NCBI RefSeq assembly: GCF_000733475.1
Contig: NZ_JPFK01000005.1
Coordinates: 62,001-126,000 of the forward strand
DNA: 64,000 bases
Origin: Mangrovimonas yunxiaonensis
GTDB taxonomy: Bacteria; Bacteroidota; Bacteroidia; Flavobacteriales; Flavobacteriaceae
Reading direction: 5' to 3'
This document shows, in pieces, positions 53,564 to 62,830 of the stretch (its first letter is position 1; each line of letters opens with the position of its first letter). The position numbers and the translations under genes were made by a program. The notes beneath the pieces are model-generated. The model saw only the letters and a program-made list of their open reading frames with translations. It was not told the origin of the DNA and did not search any database.

Positions 53564-54346
53564 TTATTTCCCTGGAAAATCGGCTTTGCGTTTTTCTAAA
53601 AATGCGGTAGTTCCTTCTGTAAAGTCTTCGGTGCCAAAACAGGCGCCAAAAGCTTTAATTTCTACATCAAAACCATTTACACCAACTTCGTAATTGGCAT
53701 TAATAGCCTTAATAGCCGAGCGGATAGCCACTGATGAATTTCGCATGATCTTGCCTGCTAATTTTTCGGCAAACGGCATTAAATCGTCTAGCGTTGTTAC
53801 ATGGTTTACCAGCCCGTAATTTAAGGCGGTTTCGGCATTGATCATTCCGGCTGTCATGACCAGTTCCATAGCACGGCCTTTACCAATAAGTTGTGGCAAT
53901 CTTTGGGTACCTCCATAACCAGGAATAACCCCAAGCGATGTTTCTGGCAGCCCCATTTTGGCATTATCGCTAGCAATTCTAAAATGCGCTGCCATAGCCA
54001 ATTCTAATCCGCCACCAAGAGCAAACCCATTTATTGCAGCAATAACCGGTGTTCCTAGGTTGGCCACAAAATCGAACAACAGCTCCTGGCCCTTTGCTGC
54101 CAATTCCTGACCTTGGCCTACATTAAAATCGGCAAATTCACTAATATCTGCTCCGGCAACAAAAGCCTTCTCGCCACTTCCTGTAAGAATAATAAGCTTG
54201 GTGTTAGGGTCTTTATCTGCGGCATCAAAAGCTTGGTGAAGCTCCTGAATGGTTTCTTTGTTTAACGCATTGAGTTTTTTTGGTCGGTTAATGGTAATGG
54301 TTGCTATACCATTGGTCACTTCTGAAAGGATGTTGTTATAACTCAT
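53564..54346 (-). CDS. Enoyl-CoA hydratase (crotonase family)
   Basis: 260 residues from the ATG at 54346; a longer frame into the upstream kinase gene adds a non-homologous Lys-rich extension. Both catalytic acids of true hydratases are present, Glu115 (GGGLELAM) and Glu135 (GLPETSLG), with the oxyanion loop AGADIS. It hydrates trans-2-enoyl-CoA in fatty acid breakdown or related pathways. The gap to the sensor kinase gene is one base. Confidence 0.92.
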   Translation of the reverse strand: MSYNNILSEVTNGIATITINRPKKLNALNKETIQELHQAFDAADKDPNTKLIILTGSGEKAFVAGADISEFADFNVGQGQELAAKGQELLFDFVANLGTPVIAAINGFALGGGLELAMAAHFRIASDNAKMGLPETSLGVIPGYGGTQRLPQLIGKGRAMELVMTAGMINAETALNYGLVNHVTTLDDLMPFAEKLAGKIMRNSSVAIRSAIKAINANYEVGVNGFDVEIKAFGACFGTEDFTEGTTAFLEKRKADFPGK

Positions 54347-54347
54347 T

Positions 54348-55814
54348 TTAATTGTTTTTTTCGGTTGGAAAAACCACTTTAAACGTGGTTCCCTTATCTT
54401 TTTCTGTTGTAAAGGTAATACTTCCTTGGTAAGTTTCCACAATGTTCTTTACCATAGCCAGACCAAGCCCCATACCACTGGATTTGGTCGTGAACTTAGG
54501 TTCGAAAATTTTGGTTTTATTTTCTTCGGAAATCCCTGGGCCATTATCTGAAATGGTAATGATAACCTGATTTTCAACCTGTGAAACAGCAACTAAAATA
54601 GCCTTGTTTTCCTGATCCTCTGGAATGGCCTGTGTGCCGTTTTTAACCAAATTGGTTATTACGCGAATAAGTTGAGTTCTGTCCAATTTGGCTTTTATAG
54701 TTTCTTTTTCCGACGTAAAGTGAATGTAATCTTCACTAAAAATATCTAGGGCCAGTTTGGTAATCTCTACTACGTTTAACAGTTCGTTTTTTTGCGCTGG
54801 CATTTTCGCGAAATTAGAAAAGGCCGAAGCAATCGAGCTCATGGTATCGATTTGCTGAATAAGTGTTTTGCTGTATTCGTCTACTTTTTTATCGATGCTT
54901 GGATCGTTAACATTAAACTTACGCTGAAAGCTTTGCACACTTAAACGCATAGGTGTTAACGGGTTTTTAATCTCGTGAGCCACTTGCTTTGCCATTTCAC
55001 GCCAGGCCTGTTCGCGCTCGCTTGTTGCCAATTTTACGGCACTCTCCTCCAGCTCATCTATCATGCTGTTATAGGCCTGAACCAGATTTTCAATTTCCTC
55101 GCTGGTCGATTGGATTTCAATTTTCTCATTACGTCGTTCCAATCGCGTGGCTTTCATTTTTTCGCTTATGGCCTTTAAGGATTTTGTAATGTATTTAGAC
55201 AATAGGTAGGCTAAAATAATGGCCACAATCAGCATAAACAAATAGGCCAATGTTAGCCGTTTTAAAAATTCGTTAAGCTCGTTCGAAAAGAAATCATCCT
55301 CCTCCAAATACGGCAAATTCAGGATGGCCAAAGGCTTGAATTTTTGGTCTGTAATATAAGAGTACGATGACTGGAAAGCTACATCGCCCTCGAAATTTTT
55401 CTCTACAAAACGCCGTTCTGCCGTTTGTGATAGGCTGTTAAGTATGTTGGCACCCAAGCATTTTGTTGCTGTAGTATCTGGAGAAATTGATGCTTTCGAG
55501 GAAATTAAAAGCCCCCCGTCTAAATCGTACAAATTTACCTGCAGATTATGTACATCGGCTATTTCATAAATTTTCTCTTTAAAGATTAATGGGATTTTCT
55601 CGGTAGTGACCTCATAGGTGGTCTCCCTTATCACAAAATCAATGTTGCGTTTTATAGCCTTTTCCTTACGGTTTAAACGCTCTTGATGATACTCTCTGGT
55701 TTCTTCCTGATACTGGTATATGGTCACGGCAGCAATTAACACCGACGCCAAAAGCACCAATAAAATCATGGCGAGAAAGATGCGCAGACGAAAGGAGAGT
55801 TTTTTTAGTTTCAT
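54348..55814 (-). CDS. Membrane sensor histidine kinase (NtrY-like)
   Basis: 488 residues: membrane segment (about 12-33), periplasmic sensor (about 35-185), second membrane segment (190-208), HAMP (208-262), phosphoacceptor His280 in AHEIKNPLTP, and an ATPase domain with NLVKNGTQA, DNGPGIS, and GMGLGLAMVKN. The sensor has no motif that reveals a ligand. No response regulator is adjacent in this window. It shares a transcript with enoyl-CoA hydratase. Confidence 0.92.
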   Translation of the reverse strand: MKLKKLSFRLRIFLAMILLVLLASVLIAAVTIYQYQEETREYHQERLNRKEKAIKRNIDFVIRETTYEVTTEKIPLIFKEKIYEIADVHNLQVNLYDLDGGLLISSKASISPDTTATKCLGANILNSLSQTAERRFVEKNFEGDVAFQSSYSYITDQKFKPLAILNLPYLEEDDFFSNELNEFLKRLTLAYLFMLIVAIILAYLLSKYITKSLKAISEKMKATRLERRNEKIEIQSTSEEIENLVQAYNSMIDELEESAVKLATSEREQAWREMAKQVAHEIKNPLTPMRLSVQSFQRKFNVNDPSIDKKVDEYSKTLIQQIDTMSSIASAFSNFAKMPAQKNELLNVVEITKLALDIFSEDYIHFTSEKETIKAKLDRTQLIRVITNLVKNGTQAIPEDQENKAILVAVSQVENQVIITISDNGPGISEENKTKIFEPKFTTKSSGMGLGLAMVKNIVETYQGSITFTTEKDKGTTFKVVFPTEKNN

Positions 55815-55879
55815 AAGGAATCTTTACACTACAAATAGTGTTTTAAAAACCTAAAGATAGCAATAATCAAGCCATTTCG

Positions 55880-56428
55880 CTATGCGTTTGGATTTTTAGA
55901 ACGTATGTTCTTGTATATTTTAAACCCAAGCATTAATAGTATCCCGAGCACGAAAATACCAACCACACCAAATACCCAATTAAGGGCACTTTTTAAAATG
56001 ACCAAAAACACTACGGCAAACAAAATAAATGTAGCGCCTTCGTTCCATAAGCGCATAAAATTTGAGGTTTTTTTCACCTCATCGCGTTGTAATTGCTTGT
56101 AAAACTGGTGGGTTTTTAGGTGGTAGACAAACAGCAGCAAAACAAACACTAACTTGACGTGCATCCAAGGTTGTTTTAACCAAAACGGATTAATAATCAA
56201 AAGCCAGACGGCAAAAATCGTGGCTAAAATTGCCGATGGCCAGGTAATGATATTCCACAAGCGCTTGGCCATTAGCTTTAGTTGTCGCCCCAGGATTTCC
56301 TTATCTGGCGAAGGCTTATGAAAGGCTTCTATTTGATACACAAATAGTCGCGGAATGTAAAACAAACCAGCAAACCAAGTGATTACAAAAATAAGGTGTA
56401 ATGCTTTTATGTAGTTATAGTATTCCAC
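55880..56428 (-). CDS. hemJ: Protoporphyrinogen oxidase HemJ
   Basis: 182 residues with four or five membrane segments. The start YYNYIKALHLIFVITWFAGL, with the conserved His11, and the later MHVKLV are HemJ signatures. HemJ oxidises protoporphyrinogen IX to protoporphyrin IX, the step before ferrochelatase. It ends the minus-strand operon that starts with the AraC-type gene and includes hemH, which supports the assignment over a CopD-like protein. Confidence 0.9.
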   Translation of the reverse strand: MEYYNYIKALHLIFVITWFAGLFYIPRLFVYQIEAFHKPSPDKEILGRQLKLMAKRLWNIITWPSAILATIFAVWLLIINPFWLKQPWMHVKLVFVLLLFVYHLKTHQFYKQLQRDEVKKTSNFMRLWNEGATFILFAVVFLVILKSALNWVFGVVGIFVLGILLMLGFKIYKNIRSKNPNA

Positions 56429-56441
56429 AGGTTAAAGGTAA

Positions 56442-57800
56442 TTATTCTTTAATGGGTTGGTTAGTTAAATGTGCCTTTATTTCCCGATTTAAAAAATAGG
56501 CTGTGACAAGAGTCGCCAACACATCGGCAATTGGAAAAGACATCCAAACACCCAATTCGCCATAAAACTTCGGTAAAATTAAAATTAACGGAATAAAGAA
56601 GAAGCCTTGCCTTGTTAGGGTTAGCAATAAGGCTGGTATGGCTTTTCCTATGGCCTGAAAATATGCGGCGCCTATTAATTGAATGGCAATAATAGGCGTT
56701 GCTGCAAACACCCAACGCATGGCACTTGGGGTTTCTTTAAGCACCTCGGCATCTTGGGTAAACATGCGTGTAATAACATCTGGAAAAGCCATTAGCAAAA
56801 CAAAAATGGCCGTTGCCAAAATAACAGCATACTTAATGGCCGTATTAATGGTTTCCCTGACTCTACTGTAAGCTCCGGCGCCATAATTATAACCTGCTAT
56901 GGGTAAAAACCCTTGCGTAATACCAAAAACAGGAAACAGCGCAAACATTAACATTCTTCCCACAATAGCATACGCTGTTACCGAAGTTTCACCGCCTAAA
57001 TCGTATAGAATGTTGTTCATAAACAAATAGGTAATACTTACCACGGCCTGTCTAGATAGTGTAACAAACCCCAACGATCCTATTTCGCTTACAATGCGTT
57101 TGCTTAACCCCAAATGCGGAAAGCGCAACTTTAGTTCGGCGTTTTTCGAAAAGAAAAACCACACAATAAATACAAAGCACAAAATGTAGGACCCTGTAGT
57201 TGCCCAGGCGGCTCCGTACATTCCTAAATCCAAAAGGTTAATAAACACATAATCTAAAATAAGATTACCTACCGAAGGAATCATCATGGCATACATGGCA
57301 AACTTAGGCTTGCCCTCGGCACGAATAACGGTATTCCCCATCATGCAAAGGGCCAAAAAAGGCACTCCGTAAAGCACGATAACGTAATAGATTTTGGCAG
57401 GCTCGAAAATGGCACCTTTTCCGCCAAAGGCGGGTATAATATCATCGACATAAAGCAAACCAAAAACCACTAAAACCACTGTAAACAATAAGGTTAGGGT
57501 TATTTGGTTCCCAAAGGTTTTTAAGGCTTTCTCTTTTTGGTCTGCCCCTAAAGCTCGGGAAATTATAGACGATCCACCCACACCAATACTCATCCCTAGA
57601 GCCGCGATAAAAAACGACACCGGAAGTACTACATTTATGGCGGCTATAGCTGTAGACCCAATCCAGTTTCCAACAAAAATAGTATCGACTAAAATATTTA
57701 GCGACATCACTAAAATTCCTATTGACGCTGGAACGGCCTGTTTAATAAGCAGCTTGCTTATGGGTTTTGTACCTAAATCTACCGAACTTACTTTTGCCAT
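56442..57800 (-). CDS. MATE family efflux transporter
   Basis: 452 residues with twelve membrane segments in two related halves, in the NorM/DinF range (GGSSIISRALGADQKEKAL, MGNTVIRAEGKPK). It exports organic cations or drugs driven by sodium or proton gradients. It sits exactly between hemH (no gap) and hemJ (13 bases), so it is co-transcribed with haem synthesis; porphyrin or toxic intermediate export is an inference only. Confidence 0.93.
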   Translation of the reverse strand: MAKVSSVDLGTKPISKLLIKQAVPASIGILVMSLNILVDTIFVGNWIGSTAIAAINVVLPVSFFIAALGMSIGVGGSSIISRALGADQKEKALKTFGNQITLTLLFTVVLVVFGLLYVDDIIPAFGGKGAIFEPAKIYYVIVLYGVPFLALCMMGNTVIRAEGKPKFAMYAMMIPSVGNLILDYVFINLLDLGMYGAAWATTGSYILCFVFIVWFFFSKNAELKLRFPHLGLSKRIVSEIGSLGFVTLSRQAVVSITYLFMNNILYDLGGETSVTAYAIVGRMLMFALFPVFGITQGFLPIAGYNYGAGAYSRVRETINTAIKYAVILATAIFVLLMAFPDVITRMFTQDAEVLKETPSAMRWVFAATPIIAIQLIGAAYFQAIGKAIPALLLTLTRQGFFFIPLILILPKFYGELGVWMSFPIADVLATLVTAYFLNREIKAHLTNQPIKE

Positions 57801-58835
57801 TTAAACCGGGCGCTTTTCTGTGGTTTGCCACGTATTAATCCACTTTGCCAACAAGTCTACCCATTCTTGGTCGTCGTTTAAGCAAGGTACGGTGGTAAAA
57901 TTGTCACCTCCTACTTCGTGGAATATCTCTTCGCCTTCCATAGCAATCTCTTCAAGGGTTTCCAAACAATCGCTTACAAAAGCTGGTGTTACAACGGCCA
58001 TGTTTTTTACGCCTTGGTTGCCTAAACGCTCTATTGTCCTGTCGGTATAAGGTTGCAACCAGGGATCGAACCCTAAACGGGACTGGAATGATGTAGAATA
58101 TGTTCCTTCTTTTAGCCCTAGGTTTTCTACCACCAATCGGGTGACTTCAAAACATTGGTGCCTATAACAAAACTGGTGCGCCTTAGAGGCTGTTGCGCAA
58201 CAACTCCCGTCTATTTTACAATGCGACTTGGTAATGTCGCTTTTTCTTATGTGGCGTTCTGGAACTCCGTGGTACGAAAACAGCAAATGCTCGTATGGCT
58301 TGTCTTTTAAATGCTTTGCTATGCTGTTAGACAGCAGCTTAATATAATCGGTATTGTTGTAAAATGCGGGCAGGTCGGTAATTTTTATGTTTGGAAAATG
58401 CGCCTGTCTAATCTCTTCGGCCAAAACCAAAATGGTCTCGGTCGTTGCCATGGCAAACTGCGGGTATAAGGGAATAAGCAGCACGTCTTCTACACCTTTA
58501 TCGACCAATTCCTGAAGGCCTTTTTTAATGGTCATGCTGCCGTATCGCATGGCCAACCCTACGGGAACCTCTACCTGTTCCTGAATTTTACGCTGAAGGC
58601 TTTCTGAAATCACGATTAATGGCGAGCCTTCTTCCCACCAAATTTTCTTATAGGCTGCCGCCGAAGCTTTAGGGCGGGTGTTTAAAATAATGCCCCGCAC
58701 AATAAAGCTGCGCAACCAAAATGGCACATCTATAACTCGCGGATCCATTAAAAATTCGTCAAGATATGTTTTTACATCCTTGGGGTCTGGGCTATCGGGA
58801 GAGCCCAGATTGACGAGCAAGATTCCTTTTTTCAT
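57801..58835 (-). CDS. hemH: Ferrochelatase
   Basis: 344 residues. Motifs GILLVNLGSPDSP at the start, the metal-handling His in LLFSYHGVPERH, and Glu in DCLETLEEIAMEG are those of HemH. A Cys cluster in KSHCKIDGSCCATA is typical of some bacterial members. It inserts ferrous iron into protoporphyrin IX, the last step of haem b synthesis. It follows the AraC-type gene by 14 bases. Confidence 0.96.
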   Translation of the reverse strand: MKKGILLVNLGSPDSPDPKDVKTYLDEFLMDPRVIDVPFWLRSFIVRGIILNTRPKASAAAYKKIWWEEGSPLIVISESLQRKIQEQVEVPVGLAMRYGSMTIKKGLQELVDKGVEDVLLIPLYPQFAMATTETILVLAEEIRQAHFPNIKITDLPAFYNNTDYIKLLSNSIAKHLKDKPYEHLLFSYHGVPERHIRKSDITKSHCKIDGSCCATASKAHQFCYRHQCFEVTRLVVENLGLKEGTYSTSFQSRLGFDPWLQPYTDRTIERLGNQGVKNMAVVTPAFVSDCLETLEEIAMEGEEIFHEVGGDNFTTVPCLNDDQEWVDLLAKWINTWQTTEKRPV

Positions 58836-58849
58836 TAATGTTTAGTTAT

Positions 58850-59749
58850 TTAAGAGACCGACATAATATACTTTTTTGGTGTCGTTCCGTACTTTTTTTT
58901 AAATGCTGCAATAAAATGACTTGCCGTGCTGTACCCTACTTTTAAACCTACTTCGTTTACATTGTGGTCGCCAGACTCTAAAAGCTTTCGGGCATACTCC
59001 ATTTTATAATCGAACAAAAAGCTAAATACCGAGTCGCCATAAATTTCCTTAAACCCTTCTTTTAGCTTTTTAAGGCTCAAGCCAATCTCATCGGCAAGCT
59101 CTTGTAACGTTGGCGGTTCGGCCATTCTAGAGATTATAATATCCTTAGCTTTACGTATTTTAATCACATTGGTTTCATCGACCAAAAACGGGCATTGCTC
59201 CACATCGGCATCTTCATTTCTATGAAAGTACAAACTTAACAATTCGTAAGCTTTCCCCTTAAAATAAAGGTTCTTAATTGAGCTGTTTAAGTTAAAATGT
59301 ATTAACTGGGTAAGTACAATGGCCATAGATGGGGTAATCTTACCATCTTTATAGTATTTTTTATCCTTGTTATCATCACTTAAAAAGGTGATGTAATCGG
59401 CTTCTTGTGAAAATAATCGGTGAAATTTCTTGATCGATATTAACACCGAAACCACCCAGGTATGCGGACTGCTTTGAATGTGTATAGGCAAATCGCGTTG
59501 GGGGTTATAAAGCAACAACGATTTTTCGTCGGCGATATCTAGTCCGTAATTTCCGCGGTTAAAAATAAACTTACACGAGCCTTTTAAACAAAAATGAAAC
59601 TGTATAAAACTGCTGTCAATACTGCGCTCTACCACTTCAACCACCTCATTTTCATTCTGATAGGTTAAAACAAAGAACTCATTGTCTATCTTTACTTCAG
59701 AATACGACCCTTTAGCGACATTTTCTTCGGCTTTAAAATCTGATTTCAT
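58850..59749 (-). CDS. AraC family transcriptional regulator
   Basis: 299 residues from the ATG at 59749; a start 13 codons earlier would place the operator-like palindrome inside the gene and is less likely. The C-terminal domain has two helix-turn-helix units (LQELADEIGLSLKKLKEGF and NVNEVGLKVGYSTASHFIAA) as in PchR-like proteins. The N-terminal part could bind an iron chelate or haem. It leads the hemH operon and is divergent from hemA, so it may govern haem or iron metabolism. Confidence 0.92.
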   Translation of the reverse strand: MKSDFKAEENVAKGSYSEVKIDNEFFVLTYQNENEVVEVVERSIDSSFIQFHFCLKGSCKFIFNRGNYGLDIADEKSLLLYNPQRDLPIHIQSSPHTWVVSVLISIKKFHRLFSQEADYITFLSDDNKDKKYYKDGKITPSMAIVLTQLIHFNLNSSIKNLYFKGKAYELLSLYFHRNEDADVEQCPFLVDETNVIKIRKAKDIIISRMAEPPTLQELADEIGLSLKKLKEGFKEIYGDSVFSFLFDYKMEYARKLLESGDHNVNEVGLKVGYSTASHFIAAFKKKYGTTPKKYIMSVS

Positions 59750-59758
59750 TACAATATT

Positions 59759-59777
59759 ATTTAGATTTATTCTAAAT
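59759..59777. promoter_or_regulatory. Candidate operator in the araC-type leader
   Basis: Perfect palindrome ATTTAGA-TTTAT-TCTAAAT (19 bases) between promoter and start codon of the regulator gene. The arms resemble those of the operator at 44267 (TTTTAG...CTAAAA), and TCTAAAT also occurs in the feoA leader (40247-40253). Confidence 0.55.
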
Positions 59778-59806
59778 TGAATAAGCAAAAAGTGCCGTTA
59801 CCACTG

Positions 59807-59814
59807 CAAAAGTA
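59807..59814 (-). promoter_or_regulatory. Promoter -7 box of the araC-hemH operon
   Basis: TACTTTTG on the minus strand, matching TAnnTTTG, 57 bases before the start codon. Confidence 0.65.
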
Positions 59815-59908
59815 TGACATTTGTCATTTTTTAAGAAAAAATGAGGTTAAAAAACCACTATCGTTACTTATTGTTCTTTTAGCGTTATTTTCTTTCCTCT
59901 CATCCTTA

Positions 59909-59916
59909 TACTTTTG
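59909..59916 (+). promoter_or_regulatory. Promoter -7 box of the hemA operon
   Basis: TACTTTTG, matching TAnnTTTG, 23 bases before the hemA ATG. Confidence 0.7.
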
Positions 59917-59939
59917 TGTGCTGTATATTAAAAATACGT

Positions 59940-61193
59940 ATGCCACAATCAAAAAAACACAAAACGTTTTACGCTATTGGCTTAAGCTATAAAAAAGCCG
60001 ATGCTGAAACCCGTGGTCACTTTAGTTTAGACAACAATGCAAAAGCAGCATTGTTTGCGCAGGCCAAAACCGAAGGCGTTAGCAGCCTAATCATTATATC
60101 GACATGCAACCGTACCGAATTATACGGCTTTGCAGAGCATCCCTTTCAGCTTATAAAACTGTTGTGCGACAACACCAAAGGCACCATTGAGGCGTTTCAA
60201 AAAGTGGCGTACGTACACAAAAGCAACGAGGCCGTTGCGCACATGTTTAACGTTGGCGGAGGCTTAGACAGCCAGATTCTTGGAGATTTCGAGATTATTA
60301 GCCAATTAAGATCGGCAGCAAGAGACGCCAAAAAACACGACCTGCTAAACAATTATTTAGAGCGTTTGGTAAATGCTGTTATTCAAGCCAGCAAACGTAT
60401 AAAAACCGAAACCAACATCTCTTCGGGGGCAACTTCGGTATCTTTTGCATCGGTACGTTACATTTTAAAGCATGTTCCCAATATTTCCAGCAAAAACATT
60501 TTATTGTTTGGCACAGGAAAAATTGGACGCAATACCTGCGAAAACCTTATAAAACACACTCAAAACGAGCATATCACCCTAATTAACCGCACAAAAACCA
60601 AAGCCGAAGAGGTTGCCGGCAGATTTAATGTTGTGGTGAAGGATTATGCCAATTTGCAAGAGGAAATCAATGCTTCAGATATTTTAATTGTTGCTACAGG
60701 CGCCCAAAACCCTACGGTTGACAAGTACTTGATTCAAACAAAAAAGCCTTTGTTAATTCTGGATTTATCCATCCCGAAAAACGTGGATAACAATGTGTCC
60801 GATCTAGAGAATGTGACTCTAGTCCATTTGGATTATTTATCGAAATTAACCGATGAAACCCTAGAAAAGCGCAAAACCCATATTCCTGTTGCCAAAGCGA
60901 TTATAGAAGAAGTTAAAGCCGAATTTAACTCTTGGTTAGAAACTAGAAAATTTGCCCCTACCATTAAAGCTTTAAAACTTAAACTGAATGATTTTAAAGC
61001 TGCCGAACTGGACACACAACGCAAAAAACTAGCCGACTTTAACGAAGAACAAGCCGAGTTGATTAGCAACAACATCATCCAGAAAATCACCAACCACTTT
61101 GCACATCATTTAAAAGACGACACCATCGCTACCGATGAGAGCATAGAGCTTATTAAAAAAGTGTTTCAACTAGAAGAGACCTCCTATGTCTAA
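59940..61193 (+). CDS. hemA: Glutamyl-tRNA reductase
   Basis: 417 residues from the ATG at 59940, which gives the normal N terminus. The active-site Cys56 is in ISTCNRTELYG; GGLDSQILGDFEI and the NADPH-binding FGTGKIGRNTCENL follow. It reduces glutamyl-tRNA to glutamate-1-semialdehyde, the committed step of the C5 haem pathway. It overlaps hemC by 8 bases. Confidence 0.96.
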   Translation: MPQSKKHKTFYAIGLSYKKADAETRGHFSLDNNAKAALFAQAKTEGVSSLIIISTCNRTELYGFAEHPFQLIKLLCDNTKGTIEAFQKVAYVHKSNEAVAHMFNVGGGLDSQILGDFEIISQLRSAARDAKKHDLLNNYLERLVNAVIQASKRIKTETNISSGATSVSFASVRYILKHVPNISSKNILLFGTGKIGRNTCENLIKHTQNEHITLINRTKTKAEEVAGRFNVVVKDYANLQEEINASDILIVATGAQNPTVDKYLIQTKKPLLILDLSIPKNVDNNVSDLENVTLVHLDYLSKLTDETLEKRKTHIPVAKAIIEEVKAEFNSWLETRKFAPTIKALKLKLNDFKAAELDTQRKKLADFNEEQAELISNNIIQKITNHFAHHLKDDTIATDESIELIKKVFQLEETSYV

Positions 61194-62094
61194 AACCATT
61201 CGCATTGGTACGCGCGATAGCAAATTAGCCCTTTGGCAAGCCACAACCGTACAGCAACAACTAGAAACCTTAGGATACAAAACCCAATTGGTTCCCGTAA
61301 AATCGCAAGGCGATATTATACTTGACAAACCGCTTTACCAGCTGGGCATTACTGGCGTTTTTACCAAAACCCTAGATGTAGCCATGCTTAATGGCGATGT
61401 AGACATTGCGGTACACTCCATGAAAGATGTGCCAACACTTTTACCTAAAGGTATTATACAAACGGCCGTTTTACCAAGAGCCAACACCAAAGATATTTTG
61501 GTCTACAAAGATTTAGATTTCCTAAAGACCAATGGCACCATAGCCACAGGAAGCCTTAGGCGTAAAGCCCAATGGCTTAACAAATACCCCAACCATAAGG
61601 TTGAAGGGCTTCGCGGCAACGTTATTACCCGATTGCAAAAATTAGAAAACAGCACCTACAACGCTGCTATTTTTGCTAAAGCCGGGCTAGAACGCATTGA
61701 AATTTTACCTGAAAACCACATAGAAATCGATTGGATGGTTCCTGCACCGGCTCAAGGTGCCATGGTGGTTGTTACGCTAGAAAACGATTCCTTCGCTACC
61801 GAAGCTGTTTCTAAGCTTAACCACAAACCCAGTGAAATTTGCACTCACATCGAACGCGAGTTTTTAAACGTTCTAGAAGGGGGCTGCACAGCGCCCATAG
61901 GAGCTTTGGCAACCATTAAAAACAATACCATTGTATTTAAAGGGGTGTTACTCGCCATTGATGGTTCCGAAAAATTAAGTGTCGAAAAAACAGTCGACAT
62001 CGCCAACTACAAAGGCTTTGGAAAAACGTGTGCCCTAGAAATCCTGAACAATGGCGGCAAAGCATTAATGACCGCAATTAAGGCAGCATTATAA
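61186..62094 (+). CDS. hemC: Hydroxymethylbilane synthase
   Basis: 302 residues. RIGTRDSKLALWQA at the start, AVHSMKDVPT near 85, and Cys234 in LEGGCTAPIGA, which binds the dipyrromethane cofactor. It joins four porphobilinogens. Stop and the hemD start overlap by one base. Confidence 0.96.
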   Translation: MSKTIRIGTRDSKLALWQATTVQQQLETLGYKTQLVPVKSQGDIILDKPLYQLGITGVFTKTLDVAMLNGDVDIAVHSMKDVPTLLPKGIIQTAVLPRANTKDILVYKDLDFLKTNGTIATGSLRRKAQWLNKYPNHKVEGLRGNVITRLQKLENSTYNAAIFAKAGLERIEILPENHIEIDWMVPAPAQGAMVVVTLENDSFATEAVSKLNHKPSEICTHIEREFLNVLEGGCTAPIGALATIKNNTIVFKGVLLAIDGSEKLSVEKTVDIANYKGFGKTCALEILNNGGKALMTAIKAAL

Positions 62095-62759
62095 TGAAAG
62101 TGCTTTCTACCAAAATATTAACCAAGGAACAAAAAAACCTGTTCCAAAAGGCCAATATTGCTTTAGCTGAATACGACGCTATTAACATAAAAGCTTTAGA
62201 TTTTGATGATGATATTATAGCCCATAATGCCATTATTACCAGTCAAAACACGGTAAAAGCACTCTTAGAAAAAAAAATCGTAATAAAGCACTGTTTTTGT
62301 GTGGGTGAAAAAACAAAAGCACTTTTAGAAGAACATGGCCAACATGTTACAAAAATGACCCATTATGGCGCCGATTTAGCCAAACATCTTGTAAAAAACT
62401 ACAAAAACGAACACTTTTGGTTGTTTTGCAGCAGCATTAGAAGAGACGAACTGCCCAATGCACTAACAAAAAACAACATTTCCTTTAAGGAAGTACACGT
62501 TTACAAAACGGTTTTAAACCCCCAAACCATAGCAGCTCCTGTTGATGCCGTTTTATTTTTTAGCCCCAGTGGCGTTGAAAGCTACATAACAAACAACACT
62601 TTAGAGCATAAAACGGTATTTTGTATTGGTAACACAACAGCCGATGCTGTAAAACCCTATGCCAAAGACATTTATATCGCCAAAAAGCCAACTATTGAAA
62701 GTGTTATACAGCACGTTATAAAACAACTTGGCAACAAACACAAACATAAAACCGAGTAA
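62094..62759 (+). CDS. hemD: Uroporphyrinogen-III synthase
   Basis: 221 residues. The sequence is poorly conserved, as usual for HemD, but shows AIITSQNTVKALL, FCVGEKTKALL, FSPSGVESYI and FCIGNTTADAVK at the expected places. It closes and inverts ring D to form uroporphyrinogen III. The position between hemC and hemE supports it. Confidence 0.92.
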   Translation: MKVLSTKILTKEQKNLFQKANIALAEYDAINIKALDFDDDIIAHNAIITSQNTVKALLEKKIVIKHCFCVGEKTKALLEEHGQHVTKMTHYGADLAKHLVKNYKNEHFWLFCSSIRRDELPNALTKNNISFKEVHVYKTVLNPQTIAAPVDAVLFFSPSGVESYITNNTLEHKTVFCIGNTTADAVKPYAKDIYIAKKPTIESVIQHVIKQLGNKHKHKTE

Positions 62760-62769
62760 AAAAACATGA

Positions 62770-62811
62770 CGCTTTAAGGGCGGCCTTAAACATTTAAGCC
62801 CCCATTTAGCG
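62770..62811. other. Large hairpin between hemD and hemE
   Basis: The 42 bases fold back: outer CGCT with AGCG, then GGGCGGCCTTAAA with TTTAAGCCCCC around a 2-base CA loop. There is no T run, so a terminator is unlikely. It may shape mRNA ends or translation within the operon. Confidence 0.5.
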
Positions 62812-62830
62812 GGCATAACACTAAAACATT

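Noticed and set aside
59777-59992. 71-codon frame in the araC-hemA intergenic region
   Set aside because: It covers both divergent promoters and runs into hemA out of frame; the hydrophobic stretch is probably chance in A+T-rich DNA.
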